Position numbers and translations under genes: made by a program. From positions 682,001-746,000 of the forward strand of contig CAVOTI010000001.1 in the NCBI GenBank assembly GCA_963699105.1: 64,000 nucleotides of DNA. Direction: 5' to 3'. The notes below the pieces were generated by a model that worked only from the letters and a program-made list of their open reading frames with translations, did no database searches and was not told the origin of the DNA. Source of the stretch: Bog-756 sp963699105. GTDB taxonomy: Bacteria > Actinomycetota > Acidimicrobiia > Acidimicrobiales > RAAP-2. Below, piece after piece: positions 42,815 to 51,767 of the stretch. How positions within the stretch are numbered: the first letter of the stretch is position 1; each line of letters opens with the position of its first letter.

Positions 42815-43915
42815 TCAGTTCGAGCCCGAGGCTCCAGCCACCTCGTCGGCCGCCGCCTCCTGGGACACCTCGACGAGGGCATCGAGAACCGAGGCGGCCC
42901 GACCGTCGTCGATGACCTGGCCGGCCAACGAGACGCCGGCCGGCAGGTCGGGTGCACGGCCGATCACGACCAACGAGGCCGCGGCGTTGAGCACGGCGAT
43001 GTCCCGATGGGGCGACGCACGTCCGGCCACCACTTGGCGGATGGCTTCGGCATTGAAGGCGGCGTCGCCCCCCCGCAGGTCCTCGATCACCGCCGAAGCG
43101 AATCCCAGGTCGGCCGGGTCGATCCGGTACTGCGACATCTCGTAGTCCCCGGGGCCCGAGGAGACCAACTCGTGGACGGTCGAGGGACCGGTGGTACTGA
43201 GCTCGTCCAACCCGTCGTCGCCGTAGACGACCATGGCCCGGAGGGCGCCGTTGGCGGCCAGCACCCCCAACATCTTGTCGGCCATGGCCGGGTTGCTCAC
43301 CCCGACCACCTGATAGCGGGCCCGACCGGGATTGGCCAGGGGTCCGAGGTAGTTGAAGACGGTGGGGATTCCGAGCTCCCGGCGCACCGGACCGGCGAAG
43401 CGCATCGCCGGGTGGAATCGCGGAGCGAAACAGAAGCCCATACCCACCTGGTCGATGCATCGGACCACTCCCGCCGGTCCGAGATCGGCAACCACACCCA
43501 GCGCCTCGAGCACGTCAGCGGCGCCCACCGCCGAGGACGAGGCACGGCCCCCGTGCTTGCACACCTTGGCTCCGGTGGCCGCCACCACCAGGGCGGCGAT
43601 GGTGGAGACGTTGATGCTGCGAAGCCGGTCCCCCCCGGTGCCACAGGTGTCGACCACGTCGATTCCCTCGGGCAGGCCGAGGGGAAGGGCGTGGGACACC
43701 ATGGTCCGCACGAAACCGGTCATCTCCTCTACCGACTCACCCTTGGCTCGGAGGGCGGCGAGCAGGGCGGCGATCTGGGCGGGGGTGGCCTCCCCCGCCC
43801 ACACCTGGCCCAGCACCACCTCGGCTTGGTCGGCGCTGAGCGATGTGCCCGACAGCAGGGTGGTCAGGACGCCGGGCCACGATCCCAGCGACTCGAAGGT
43901 GGGCAGGTCGGCCAT
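42815..43915 (-). CDS. trpD: Anthranilate phosphoribosyltransferase
   Basis: A 366-residue TrpD. The PRPP-binding motif is DTCGTGGDRLRSINVST, followed by VCKHGGRASSSAVGAADVLE, GFCFAPRFHPAMR and FNYLGPLANPGRARYQVVGV. It transfers the phosphoribosyl group to anthranilate in tryptophan synthesis. It stands apart from other trp genes. ATG 43915 lies 2 bp after the acyl-CoA dehydrogenase stop, so they share a transcript, an unusual pairing without an evident metabolic link. Confidence 0.93.
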   Translation of the reverse strand: MADLPTFESLGSWPGVLTTLLSGTSLSADQAEVVLGQVWAGEATPAQIAALLAALRAKGESVEEMTGFVRTMVSHALPLGLPEGIDVVDTCGTGGDRLRSINVSTIAALVVAATGAKVCKHGGRASSSAVGAADVLEALGVVADLGPAGVVRCIDQVGMGFCFAPRFHPAMRFAGPVRRELGIPTVFNYLGPLANPGRARYQVVGVSNPAMADKMLGVLAANGALRAMVVYGDDGLDELSTTGPSTVHELVSSGPGDYEMSQYRIDPADLGFASAVIEDLRGGDAAFNAEAIRQVVAGRASPHRDIAVLNAAASLVVIGRAPDLPAGVSLAGQVIDDGRAASVLDALVEVSQEAAADEVAGASGSN

Positions 43916-43917
43916 GA

Positions 43918-45099
43918 TCAATCCCACCACAGGTCGTGCCCGAGCACGCCCCGGGCGATGAGGCCGAGCTGCACCTGCGAGGTGCCCTCCACGATGGTGA
44001 GCTGCTTGGCGTCCCGGTACCAGAGCTCGGTCGGGTGGTCCTCCATGTACCCGGCCGCTCCCAGGAGTTGTACGGCCAGGCCCGAGGCCCGCACCGCCAG
44101 CTCGGTGGCGTAGTACTTGGCCATCGACAAGAAGGGCACGTACTCCTTGGTGAACTTTCCCTGGTCGGCCAGCCAGGCGGCCCGGTAGGTGAGGAGCCGG
44201 GCTGCCTCGATGTCGACCGCCACCTTGGCTATCTCCCACTGGATTCCCTGGAAGTCGGAGATGGTGCCACCGAACGCCTTGCGCTCCTTCACGTACTCGG
44301 TGGCGTACATCAAGGCTCCTTCGGCCAGTCCGATGCCACGGGCGGCCACGACGGGCCGCATGGCGTTGAGCCCCAGCATGGCCAGACGGAACCCGCCCAC
44401 CTCACCGATGACGTTCCCGGCCGGGACGTGGACCCCGTCGAGCACCAGCTCGCCGGTATGGACACCCCGCACGCCCATCTTGGAATCGGTCCTCCCCACC
44501 GACAACCCGTCCCAGCCCCGCTCCACGATGAAGGCGGTGATCGAGTCGTGGGATCGCGACGCCGGGTCACCGGTTTTGGCGAAGACGGTGTACCAATCGG
44601 CTTCGACCACCCCCGACATCCAGCACTTCGTGCCGGAGAGCACCCAGCCACCCCCGGCTCCCGACGAGGTGTCGGGCACGGCCCTGGTCCGCATGCCGGC
44701 CACGTCACTGCCGGCCACCGCCTCGGACAGGCCGAACCCGGCCCGCAGCTCGCCGGTGGCGATACCGGGCAGGTAGCGCTGCTTTTGGTCGTCATTTCCG
44801 GCGATGAGGACCGGCCCGATCGGCAGGCGGGTCAGAAGCAGCATCAGCGCCGCGGCGTTCGAGTACTTGGCTACCTCCTCGATGGCCACCGTCAGGCCGA
44901 GGATGCCGGCCCCGGAACCGCCCAGCTCCGGAGGAAGGCACAGACCCAGCAGGTCGGCATGGCGGAACGCCTCGAACAGGTCGGTCGGGTACTCGCCAGT
45001 GGAGTCGATCTCCCGGGCCCGAGGCTTGACCTTGTCCTGAGCCAGACGGCGCACGCTCTGCTGGAGCTCGGCAAGTTCAGGAGGAAAGTCGAAGTCCAC
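43918..45099 (-). CDS. Acyl-CoA dehydrogenase
   Basis: A 393-residue acyl-CoA dehydrogenase, complete for the family: N-terminal VDFDFPPELAELQQSVRRLA, LGLCLPPELGGSGAGIL, flavin-site AGFGLSEAVAGSDVAGMRTR, then KMGVRGVHTGELVLDGVHVP and RKAFGGTISDFQGIQWEIAK. The catalytic Glu is in KQLTIVEGTSQVQLGLIARG near the end. GTG 45099 is chosen, as the family's start pattern follows immediately. Substrate unknown; it is not adjacent to the steroid operon. It is transcribed with trpD. Confidence 0.87.
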   Translation of the reverse strand: MDFDFPPELAELQQSVRRLAQDKVKPRAREIDSTGEYPTDLFEAFRHADLLGLCLPPELGGSGAGILGLTVAIEEVAKYSNAAALMLLLTRLPIGPVLIAGNDDQKQRYLPGIATGELRAGFGLSEAVAGSDVAGMRTRAVPDTSSGAGGGWVLSGTKCWMSGVVEADWYTVFAKTGDPASRSHDSITAFIVERGWDGLSVGRTDSKMGVRGVHTGELVLDGVHVPAGNVIGEVGGFRLAMLGLNAMRPVVAARGIGLAEGALMYATEYVKERKAFGGTISDFQGIQWEIAKVAVDIEAARLLTYRAAWLADQGKFTKEYVPFLSMAKYYATELAVRASGLAVQLLGAAGYMEDHPTELWYRDAKQLTIVEGTSQVQLGLIARGVLGHDLWWD

Positions 45100-45355
45100 G
45101 GACGATGAGGCTACCCGAGACAGGTTCCAGGTCCTCGGGGCGAGGCCGACCGGCCCTGCCGGCTCGCCTCCGCACCCTGGGTGGGGTGTCGACTGCAGCG
45201 CGTGGGAGTTCACATCGACGTCGCGATTTCACCGCGAAACCGCCGCGTGAAGATCATCCGGAGTTCAAAAAACCGTGTCGTCGGGTTCATAGGAGCTTCT
45301 TAAGTTGCCCCCAAAGCACCGCCGGCCTCGCCGGCAGCCCGTCGATTGGAGCCCC

Positions 45356-46597
45356 GTGCGCCGCTTACGTCGATCCCGCACCACCGTCACGCTGGCCGCC
45401 GCGGCACTAGCGGTAGGAGGCTCCCTGATCGGGTTGGCCTCGCCGGCTTTCGCCATCGCACCCACCTCGTTCACCCCCGGGGACCTGGTAGTCGAGCAGG
45501 TCGGCACCGTGGGGGGTGCCACACCGTCCAGCACGTCGGCACCGGTCTCACTGTGGGACTACAGCACGGCCGGCGTGCCCAGCGGCTATGTGGTGACGTT
45601 TCCGTCCCTCCCGTCGACGCCCGACACCTCGACCGCTCACTCCCTGGTGGAGAGCGGAACGGCGACCAACAACGGTGAGATCAGCCTCTCGGCCGACGGC
45701 CAGTACCTCTACGTGCCCGGGTACGACACCTCAGTGGGAACCGCCTCACTGACCCACACCACCGGCGTCCCGCGCACGGTGGGGATCGTCTCGTCGACCG
45801 GCACCATCGACACGTCGACGGCCCTCACCGGGAGTGGCCTCACCGCCTCGAAGGTCAATTTCCGGACCGCCACCGGATCCACCGGTGGATCCGGGGAGAT
45901 CTACTCGGGAGGGGACTACGGCGTGGGTATCTCTGCTGACGGTGCCACCACTGCCACGTCCCTGAACTCAGACACGGTGGATCAGCTCGAGATCGTCAAT
46001 GGCCAGCTCTACGAGTCGGCATCGAGCGGGGGCGTGTACAACATCTACAAGGTGGGGACCGGACTGCCCACCAGCGGCTCGCCGACCGACACCCCCCTTA
46101 TCGCGTCGCCGCCGGCCGGCTTCAGCCCCGACGGCTTCGCCTTCGCCAACCTCGGCTCCGGGTCGGGACCGGACACCCTCTACGTCGCCGACAACGGCAA
46201 CAACGCCGTGGAGAAGTTCTCCTACAACGGAACCACCTGGGTGTTGGAGGGCTCGGTCACCGTGCCCGCCGTGACCGGCATCGCCGTGAGCGTGAGCTCG
46301 GGGACGGCCGACATCTACGTCACCAACGGCACCAGCTCATCAGCGGCCTACAACAGCGTCCTGTCAGGCCTGACCGACGGCTCGGGGTCCAATGGGACCT
46401 TCACCTCGTCGGTGACCACCCTGGCCAACGCTCCCACCGGAGAGTCGTTCAAGGGAGTGGCCTTTGCTCCGGGCACGGCGGTCCCCAACAACGGGGACAC
46501 ACCCGAGGCCCCCTACGTACTGCTGTTGCCCGGACTGGCCGCCGTGGCACTGGCCGGGTACATCGTGCTCCGCCGCCGCCGGGCCCGCCTGGCCTGA
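45356..46597 (+). CDS. Secreted propeller-like protein with C-terminal sorting-type signal
   Basis: A 413-residue protein. GTG 45356 has GGAG close upstream and gives a good signal peptide (RRLRRSRTTVTLAAAALAVG, ending ASPAFA). The mature part has repeated 'SADGQYLYVPGYD', 'DTLYVADNGNNAVEKFSYN' and 'ADIYVTNGT' segments of an NHL/YncE-like beta-propeller. The C-terminus reads TPEAPYVLLLPGLAAVALAG, then YIVLRRRRARLA: a short PE-containing motif, a membrane helix and an Arg cluster, similar in plan to exosortase (PEP-CTERM) signals. The next gene carries the same ending, so the two are probably anchored or sorted together. The longer TTG start at 45305 is less likely. Confidence 0.75.
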   Translation: MRRLRRSRTTVTLAAAALAVGGSLIGLASPAFAIAPTSFTPGDLVVEQVGTVGGATPSSTSAPVSLWDYSTAGVPSGYVVTFPSLPSTPDTSTAHSLVESGTATNNGEISLSADGQYLYVPGYDTSVGTASLTHTTGVPRTVGIVSSTGTIDTSTALTGSGLTASKVNFRTATGSTGGSGEIYSGGDYGVGISADGATTATSLNSDTVDQLEIVNGQLYESASSGGVYNIYKVGTGLPTSGSPTDTPLIASPPAGFSPDGFAFANLGSGSGPDTLYVADNGNNAVEKFSYNGTTWVLEGSVTVPAVTGIAVSVSSGTADIYVTNGTSSSAAYNSVLSGLTDGSGSNGTFTSSVTTLANAPTGESFKGVAFAPGTAVPNNGDTPEAPYVLLLPGLAAVALAGYIVLRRRRARLA

Positions 46598-46663
46598 GTG
46601 GGATCGGCCCACCAGGCGACCGACAGATTCCCGACCCCCGATGGAGCGAGAAGGAACCAACCC

Positions 46664-48508
46664 ATGAAGAGCATCCGTCCGGGCCGGTCACGGCCCAGCC
46701 CCCGCCGTCGGGCGGTGACGCTGGTGGCCTCGGTGGCCGCCCTGGCCGGCTCCGTGGCCCTGGCCGGCGGAGCGGGGACGGCGGGCGCCGCCGGCGTCCT
46801 CACCCCCGGCAACCTGCTCGTCTCCACCAGCGTCTGGACCCAGGATGCCGACATCACCGCCGGGACCACCCAGCTTCCTCCCAACTGCGGCTCATCGGCT
46901 GCTCCGTGTGTCACCGCCGTCGCCCCCGGTACCTACCCGTTGGTGTTCAACAACGATGGCGTCGACAGCAGCTTCGGCGTGACCCAACCCATCGTGCTCG
47001 ATGAGCTGAACCCCAGCAACGACAGCCAGATCGCCTCCCTCACCGTGCCCAACAGCACCCAGGACGGCATCACCCCGAGCTCCGACCAGCTGGTCACCAG
47101 CTTCTCCTCGAAGTCCGAGATCGCCCTCAATCAGTCGACGGACGGTCAGTACGTCACCTTCATGGGCTACAACGCACCGGTGGCGGCGCTGGACGTGTCC
47201 AACTCGAACACCCCCGGGGTGATCGACCCGACCAACACGGCCGGCCCTGACGCGTACTACCGGGCCGTCGCCCAGCTGGACGGCAACAGCAACTTCCAGT
47301 TCACCGAGACCAACGCCTACAGCGGCAACAACGGTCGGGCGGCCATCCTCGACCCGGCCACCAACACCATCTTCACCGCCGGGAACGGCGGAAACGGCGG
47401 GAAACCGACTCCCCAGGGTGTCGTCACCGGGACGGGCACCCAGATCCTGGCCCCCGCCAACGCCCCCGAATCCTCGCAGTCACCGGGATCGCCGAAGCCG
47501 CTCGGAAACTTCAACATCACCGAGCTGGGCGACAGTGCCGACAAATCGACCAAGGACAACAACTACCGGGGCTTGGCCGTCTACAACAATGTCGTGTACT
47601 TCACCAAGGGGAGTGGAGGCAACGGTGTGAACACCGTCTACTACCTCGACACCGCCGGTGGCACCTGCCCCTCCGGCTCCGGCATCCCCTCGTCCTCGGC
47701 CACCTTGCCGACCGCCTCGACCTTCGCCTCGCCGACCTATTCGACCAGCGATCCAACCCTCGGTCTCACCACCAACAACCCGGGGCTGGCCCCGGCCAAC
47801 GCCTGCATCCTGAACGGCTTCCCGACCACGCTGTCCAGCGGCAGCCCCACCTATTACCCGTTCGGGATCTGGTTCGCCAACCCCACCACCTTGTACGTGG
47901 CCGACGAGGGCAACGGCACCAACACCTACTCGTCAGGCACGTACACGGCGGCGGCTGCCTCCACCACCGCCGGCCTCGAGAAGTGGACGCTGAACACCAC
48001 CACCAACACATGGGGCCTCGACTACACCTTGCAGAGCGGCCTCAACCTGGGCACTCCCTACGCCGTGGCCAACTCGGGCTCCAACAGCTTCCCGACCGGA
48101 CTGAACGACACCGACGGGGGGACCGGGCTCCCGTGGGCACCGGCCACCGACGGGCTGCGCAACCTCGTCGGCCAGGTCAACGGCAACGGCTCGGTGACCA
48201 TCTGGGCCTCCACCTCCACGGTCAGCGGCAGCGGCGACCAGGGATCCGACCCCAACCAATTGGTTTCCATCACCGACAACTTGGCCAGTACCACGCTTCC
48301 GAACAACGAGAGCTTCTCGACCGTCATGCCGGCCACCTACGGTCAGGTCATCCGGGGCGTCTCCTTCACCCCCACCACCGTCCCACCGGTGGCCACTCCT
48401 GAGGTTCCCACCGTCCTCCTGCTGCCGTTGGTGGTAGTCGTCGTCGGCGGTGGGGTCTTCTACGTCCAGCGCAAGCGACGCCACCGGCCCGGAGCTGTGG
48501 CCGTGTAG
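46664..48508 (+). CDS. Secreted propeller-like protein with C-terminal sorting-type signal (second, larger)
   Basis: A 614-residue protein, 66 bp after the preceding gene. ATG 46664 has AAGGAA upstream; the signal peptide is RAVTLVASVAALAGSVALAG with a likely cut after GAAG. The Ser/Thr/Asn/Gly-rich mature region has 'STDGQYVTFMGYN', 'NNYRGLAVYNNVVYFTKGSG' and 'NPTTLYVADEGNGTN', matching propeller-type blades. The end reads TPEVPTVLLLPLVVVVVGGG, then VFYVQRKRRHRPG. It shares the TPExP-x-VLLLP motif with its neighbour. No enzymatic motif recognised. Confidence 0.75.
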   Translation: MKSIRPGRSRPSPRRRAVTLVASVAALAGSVALAGGAGTAGAAGVLTPGNLLVSTSVWTQDADITAGTTQLPPNCGSSAAPCVTAVAPGTYPLVFNNDGVDSSFGVTQPIVLDELNPSNDSQIASLTVPNSTQDGITPSSDQLVTSFSSKSEIALNQSTDGQYVTFMGYNAPVAALDVSNSNTPGVIDPTNTAGPDAYYRAVAQLDGNSNFQFTETNAYSGNNGRAAILDPATNTIFTAGNGGNGGKPTPQGVVTGTGTQILAPANAPESSQSPGSPKPLGNFNITELGDSADKSTKDNNYRGLAVYNNVVYFTKGSGGNGVNTVYYLDTAGGTCPSGSGIPSSSATLPTASTFASPTYSTSDPTLGLTTNNPGLAPANACILNGFPTTLSSGSPTYYPFGIWFANPTTLYVADEGNGTNTYSSGTYTAAAASTTAGLEKWTLNTTTNTWGLDYTLQSGLNLGTPYAVANSGSNSFPTGLNDTDGGTGLPWAPATDGLRNLVGQVNGNGSVTIWASTSTVSGSGDQGSDPNQLVSITDNLASTTLPNNESFSTVMPATYGQVIRGVSFTPTTVPPVATPEVPTVLLLPLVVVVVGGGVFYVQRKRRHRPGAVAV

Positions 48509-48512
48509 CCAG

Positions 48513-48544
48513 GCCGCCGGGGTCGCTCCAGCCCGGCCGGCGGC
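48513..48544 (+). terminator. Hairpin after the secreted protein pair
   Basis: GCCGCCGG (48513-48520) and CCGGCGGC (48537-48544) are exact complements, 5 bp after the stop of the second secreted gene. No T-run follows, so it is a weak terminator candidate. Confidence 0.4.
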
Positions 48545-48564
48545 GCGTCGGTAGGCTGCCCGCC

Positions 48565-49473
48565 ATGACCCCGCCCGGCCTGCCACCTCCCCCGCCCATC
48601 GGGACGGCGGCGCTGGCCCCCGGCACCTATCGGGGCCGCGTGGTTGTGGTCACCGGGGGTGGGACCGGCCTCGGGAAGTCGATCGCCACCGAGTTCGGCC
48701 GGTTGGGGGCGGCGGTGGGCATCGTCAGCCGGGCCGAGGAGCACCGAGTCGCCGGGGCGGCGGCCGTGGAGGAGGCGGGTGGCACCGCCTGGGCCGCCCA
48801 CTGTGACATCCGCGACGCCGACTCGATCGCCTCGGCCTTCGATTCGGTCGAGGAGCACCTCGGCCCCATCGACGTGCTGGTGAACAACGCCGCCGGCAAC
48901 TTTCCGGTTCCGGCCGAGGACATGAGCCCCAACGCCTGGCGCACCGTGGTCGACATCGTGCTGAACGGCACCTACCTGGGCTGCCGGGACCTGGGCCGCC
49001 GCCTCATCCCGGCCGAGCGGGACGGAGCCATCGTCAACGTGGGGGCGTCCTATGCCTGGACCGGTGGCCCCGGCTTCGCCCACTCGGCGGCGGCCAAGGC
49101 CGGGGTCAAGAACCTGACCGAGACGCTGGCGGTCGAGTGGGCCCCCTACGGCATCCGGGTCAACGGCCTGGTGCCCGGACTGATGCCCCACGAGGACGAG
49201 GTGGCGGCCATCGCCGCCGTGCCCGGCAAGTACGAGGGCCAGGACTCACGGGTGCCGGCCGGCCGGGTGGGGTATCCGAGAGAACTGGCCTGGGCGGCCA
49301 CCTACCTGTGCTCCCCCTATGCCACCTACATCAGCGGCCACTCACTGGTGGTGGACGGGGCCAACTGGCAACGCCGGCACACGGTCCAACCCCCGTTTAC
49401 GCCCATCCGCCAGCAGCTCGGCCGTCCGCCATTCGGCGAGGGCACCGGCCGCCCGAAAGGAGTCACTCCGTGA
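48565..49473 (+). CDS. SDR-family oxidoreductase, 2,4-dienoyl-CoA reductase-like
   Basis: A 302-residue short-chain dehydrogenase. The NAD(P) motif is VVTGGGTGLGKSIATEFGRL, and the NNAAGNFPVPAEDMSPNAWR segment strongly recalls 2,4-dienoyl-CoA reductases. The usual YxxxK is SxxxK here (HSAAAKAGV, Ser in place of Tyr), as in that subfamily. It ends with a Pro/Arg-rich tail. The stop overlaps the enoyl-CoA hydratase start (GTGA), so the two form a beta-oxidation-type pair. Confidence 0.8.
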   Translation: MTPPGLPPPPPIGTAALAPGTYRGRVVVVTGGGTGLGKSIATEFGRLGAAVGIVSRAEEHRVAGAAAVEEAGGTAWAAHCDIRDADSIASAFDSVEEHLGPIDVLVNNAAGNFPVPAEDMSPNAWRTVVDIVLNGTYLGCRDLGRRLIPAERDGAIVNVGASYAWTGGPGFAHSAAAKAGVKNLTETLAVEWAPYGIRVNGLVPGLMPHEDEVAAIAAVPGKYEGQDSRVPAGRVGYPRELAWAATYLCSPYATYISGHSLVVDGANWQRRHTVQPPFTPIRQQLGRPPFGEGTGRPKGVTP

Positions 49474-50276
49474 GCAGCACCCTCAGTCCCGAGGACCGAC
49501 GCCTGGTGACCCTGGAGGTCGATGGCCCCATCGCGGTGATATCCAACAATCGGCCCGAGAAGCACAACGCCATGAGCGACGAGATGGACCGGCGGCTGTT
49601 CGAGGTGCTGGCCGAGGTGCACGAGATGCCCGAGCTCCGGGTGATCGTGTGGCGGGGAAACGGCAAGTCGTTCTCGTCGGGGCGGGATACCGACCAACTC
49701 GGCCTGCGTACCGAGGACATCACCGACCTCGAGTTCATCGAACGGGGGCACCGGCCGTCCCAGATGTTCTTCACCATGCCGTGCCCGATCATCTGCGCCC
49801 TCAAGGGGTGGGTTATCGGTGGGGCATTCGAGCGGTCGCTGCTGTGCGACATCCGGGTGGCGGCGGCCGGCACCAGAATGGTGCTTCCCGAGGTGGTCCA
49901 CGGGGTGATCCCCGACACCGGCGGCATGGCCCGGTTGTTCCAGATGGTCGGGCACGGTCTGGCCGCCGACCTGGCCCTCACCGGTCGGGTGCTGACGGCC
50001 GAGGAGGCCCTCACCCACGGGATCGTCAGCCGGCTGGTGGGTGACGAGGACGAGCTCGAGACGGTGACCATGCAGATGGCCGAGACCATCGCCTCGGCCC
50101 CGGCCTTCACCGTCAAGATGGCCCGGCGTACCCTCACCAGCCTCGGGGTGCACGAGGTCCAGCGGTCGATCGCCGAAGAGGCGGTGGCCCAATCGATGGT
50201 CTTCGCCTCTCGGGACTACGCCGAAATGAAGGCGGCCCGGGCCGAGGGTCGCACCCCGGTCTACAAGAGACAGTGA
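49470..50276 (+). CDS. Enoyl-CoA hydratase/isomerase family protein
   Basis: A 268-residue crotonase-fold protein. The oxyanion and first Glu region is ALKGWVIGGAFERSLLCDIR, and the second Glu is in MVLPEVVHGVIPDTGGMARL, so both catalytic Glu positions of classical hydratases are kept. N-terminal ISNNRPEKHNAMSDEMDRRL fits the family. GTG 49470 overlaps the SDR stop by four bases and has AAAGGAG upstream. Probably acts with the SDR in acyl-CoA degradation; the substrate is unknown. Confidence 0.87.
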   Translation: MSSTLSPEDRRLVTLEVDGPIAVISNNRPEKHNAMSDEMDRRLFEVLAEVHEMPELRVIVWRGNGKSFSSGRDTDQLGLRTEDITDLEFIERGHRPSQMFFTMPCPIICALKGWVIGGAFERSLLCDIRVAAAGTRMVLPEVVHGVIPDTGGMARLFQMVGHGLAADLALTGRVLTAEEALTHGIVSRLVGDEDELETVTMQMAETIASAPAFTVKMARRTLTSLGVHEVQRSIAEEAVAQSMVFASRDYAEMKAARAEGRTPVYKRQ

Positions 50277-50289
50277 CCGGGGCGTCGGC

Positions 50290-51708
50290 TCACGGCCCGG
50301 TGGCGGCCCCGTCGACATCGATCTCGGTGGGGGCGGCCATTCCGCCACCGAAGACAAATCCGATCGAGATGCTCTGCCCCGGGCCCAGCACCGGCGTGTA
50401 GTCGGGGGCCATGGCGGTGACCACGCCGTCGGAGTCGGAGTCGAGCACGGCGTTCCACATGCTCGAGATGGAAAGCGGGGCCGGGAACGAGAACCGGATG
50501 ATCCAGGGATCGCCGACCGTACCCACGGCCTGCGACCCCGAATTGGTGACGGTCAACTGGCCGATGCCCCCGTTTCCCCACGAGGCGGTCAACTGCCAGC
50601 TGGTGTCGACCGTGGCCAGCGAGGCCAGGTGGGACTGGAGCCCGAGCCCGAAACTGGTGGGGTCGCCGGCATAGTCCTCGATGAGGGATGGCCCCGAGCC
50701 ACAGGTCCAACCCCCGCCGGCGTCCCACGTCCACCCCAGGTAGCTGAGGCCATGGGCATCGGCCCACGCCATGTACGAATCGATGAGGTCGGCCGTGCAG
50801 TCGAATTCACCGAGTTCCCCGGTGACGATCGGATACTCGGATGCCACCGGGGCGATCTCGCTGTTCCAACAGCTCTCGGTATTGCACGTCGACGAGTTGT
50901 ACAGATGAAGGCTGGCCACCAGCTGGTGGTCCGGATCCACCGGTGCGTGGTCCATGAATCCCGACAGGTCGTTTCCCCAGTCCAGCGGCTCGACCATGAT
51001 CGGTTGGATGGCCCCGGTGGCCCGAACCGTGTCCACCAGCGACTGCATCCCCACCGCCTGGTAGCCGGCCGGGGTCAGGCAGCCGTCGAGCCAGCAGGGC
51101 CAGCTCACGCCATAGGGCTCGTCGAACAGGTCGAATACCACCCCGTGGTCGGACTCGAAGGTCGTGGCCACCGATTGCCAGAAGTCCGTGGCGTGCTGGT
51201 CGGGCATCATCTCCTGGCTGGTCGCCAGCTGGCCGTCGGGCGCCCCCCAGTGCAGGTCGACGATGGCCACCATCCCCGCCTGGTTGAGCTCGTGCACATA
51301 GTTCTCGACGGCCGTCCGATAGGCGTCGCCGCCGAAGGCCGGGGCGACCCCGTTGATGCCCAGCCAGCAATCCTCGTTCAGCGGTACCCGGACGGCGTTG
51401 ACATGCCAGGCGGCGATGGCGGCGACGGACTGGGCGTCGGAGGGTCCATCGAAGATGCCCCAGCCCTGCACACAGGCGTACTCCGTCCCCGAGCGGTTGA
51501 CTCCCACCAGCCGCAGCGGATGCCCGGATCCGTCAACCAGCTGATTGCCCTGGACGGCCACCGTCACGCCGTCGGCATCATTGGCCACCGCCACTGCGGA
51601 TCGGGAGGTGGCGGCCGACAAACCGGCCACGGTGGCGGCGGCCACCACCACTGCCAGGGTCATCCGGATCCGGATGGTTGCCGTCTTGGCGATGTTCCGC
51701 AGTCTCAC
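50290..51708 (-). CDS. Secreted GH5 glycosidase (cellulase-like) with C-terminal CBM2-like domain
   Basis: A 472-residue secreted enzyme. The signal peptide is MTLAVVVAAATVAGLSAA. The GH5 catalytic core spans about residues 50-360: VGVNRSGTEYACVQGWGIFD, the probable acid/base in VVFDLFDEPYG (Asp precedes Glu where 'NEP' is usual), and the nucleophile Glu in PIVTGELGEFDCTAD. A CBM2-like module occupies the last about 95 residues (WQLTASWGNGGIGQLTVTNS). It would act on beta-1,4 glucans or similar. Its location beside a cellulose-synthase-like gene parallels the cellulase of bacterial cellulose loci (inference). Confidence 0.85.
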   Translation of the reverse strand: MRLRNIAKTATIRIRMTLAVVVAAATVAGLSAATSRSAVAVANDADGVTVAVQGNQLVDGSGHPLRLVGVNRSGTEYACVQGWGIFDGPSDAQSVAAIAAWHVNAVRVPLNEDCWLGINGVAPAFGGDAYRTAVENYVHELNQAGMVAIVDLHWGAPDGQLATSQEMMPDQHATDFWQSVATTFESDHGVVFDLFDEPYGVSWPCWLDGCLTPAGYQAVGMQSLVDTVRATGAIQPIMVEPLDWGNDLSGFMDHAPVDPDHQLVASLHLYNSSTCNTESCWNSEIAPVASEYPIVTGELGEFDCTADLIDSYMAWADAHGLSYLGWTWDAGGGWTCGSGPSLIEDYAGDPTSFGLGLQSHLASLATVDTSWQLTASWGNGGIGQLTVTNSGSQAVGTVGDPWIIRFSFPAPLSISSMWNAVLDSDSDGVVTAMAPDYTPVLGPGQSISIGFVFGGGMAAPTEIDVDGAATGP

Positions 51709-51767
51709 TGAGGCGGACCTCCTCGCTGTGCCACCTACCGGGCCTCAGGAGGCACGGCTCCCACCGG

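Noticed and set aside
45100..45355. KstR-like site upstream of the acyl-CoA dehydrogenase at 45,099
   Set aside because: Read for AACnnGTT on both strands; nothing closer than a poor partial match (AACCGTGT).
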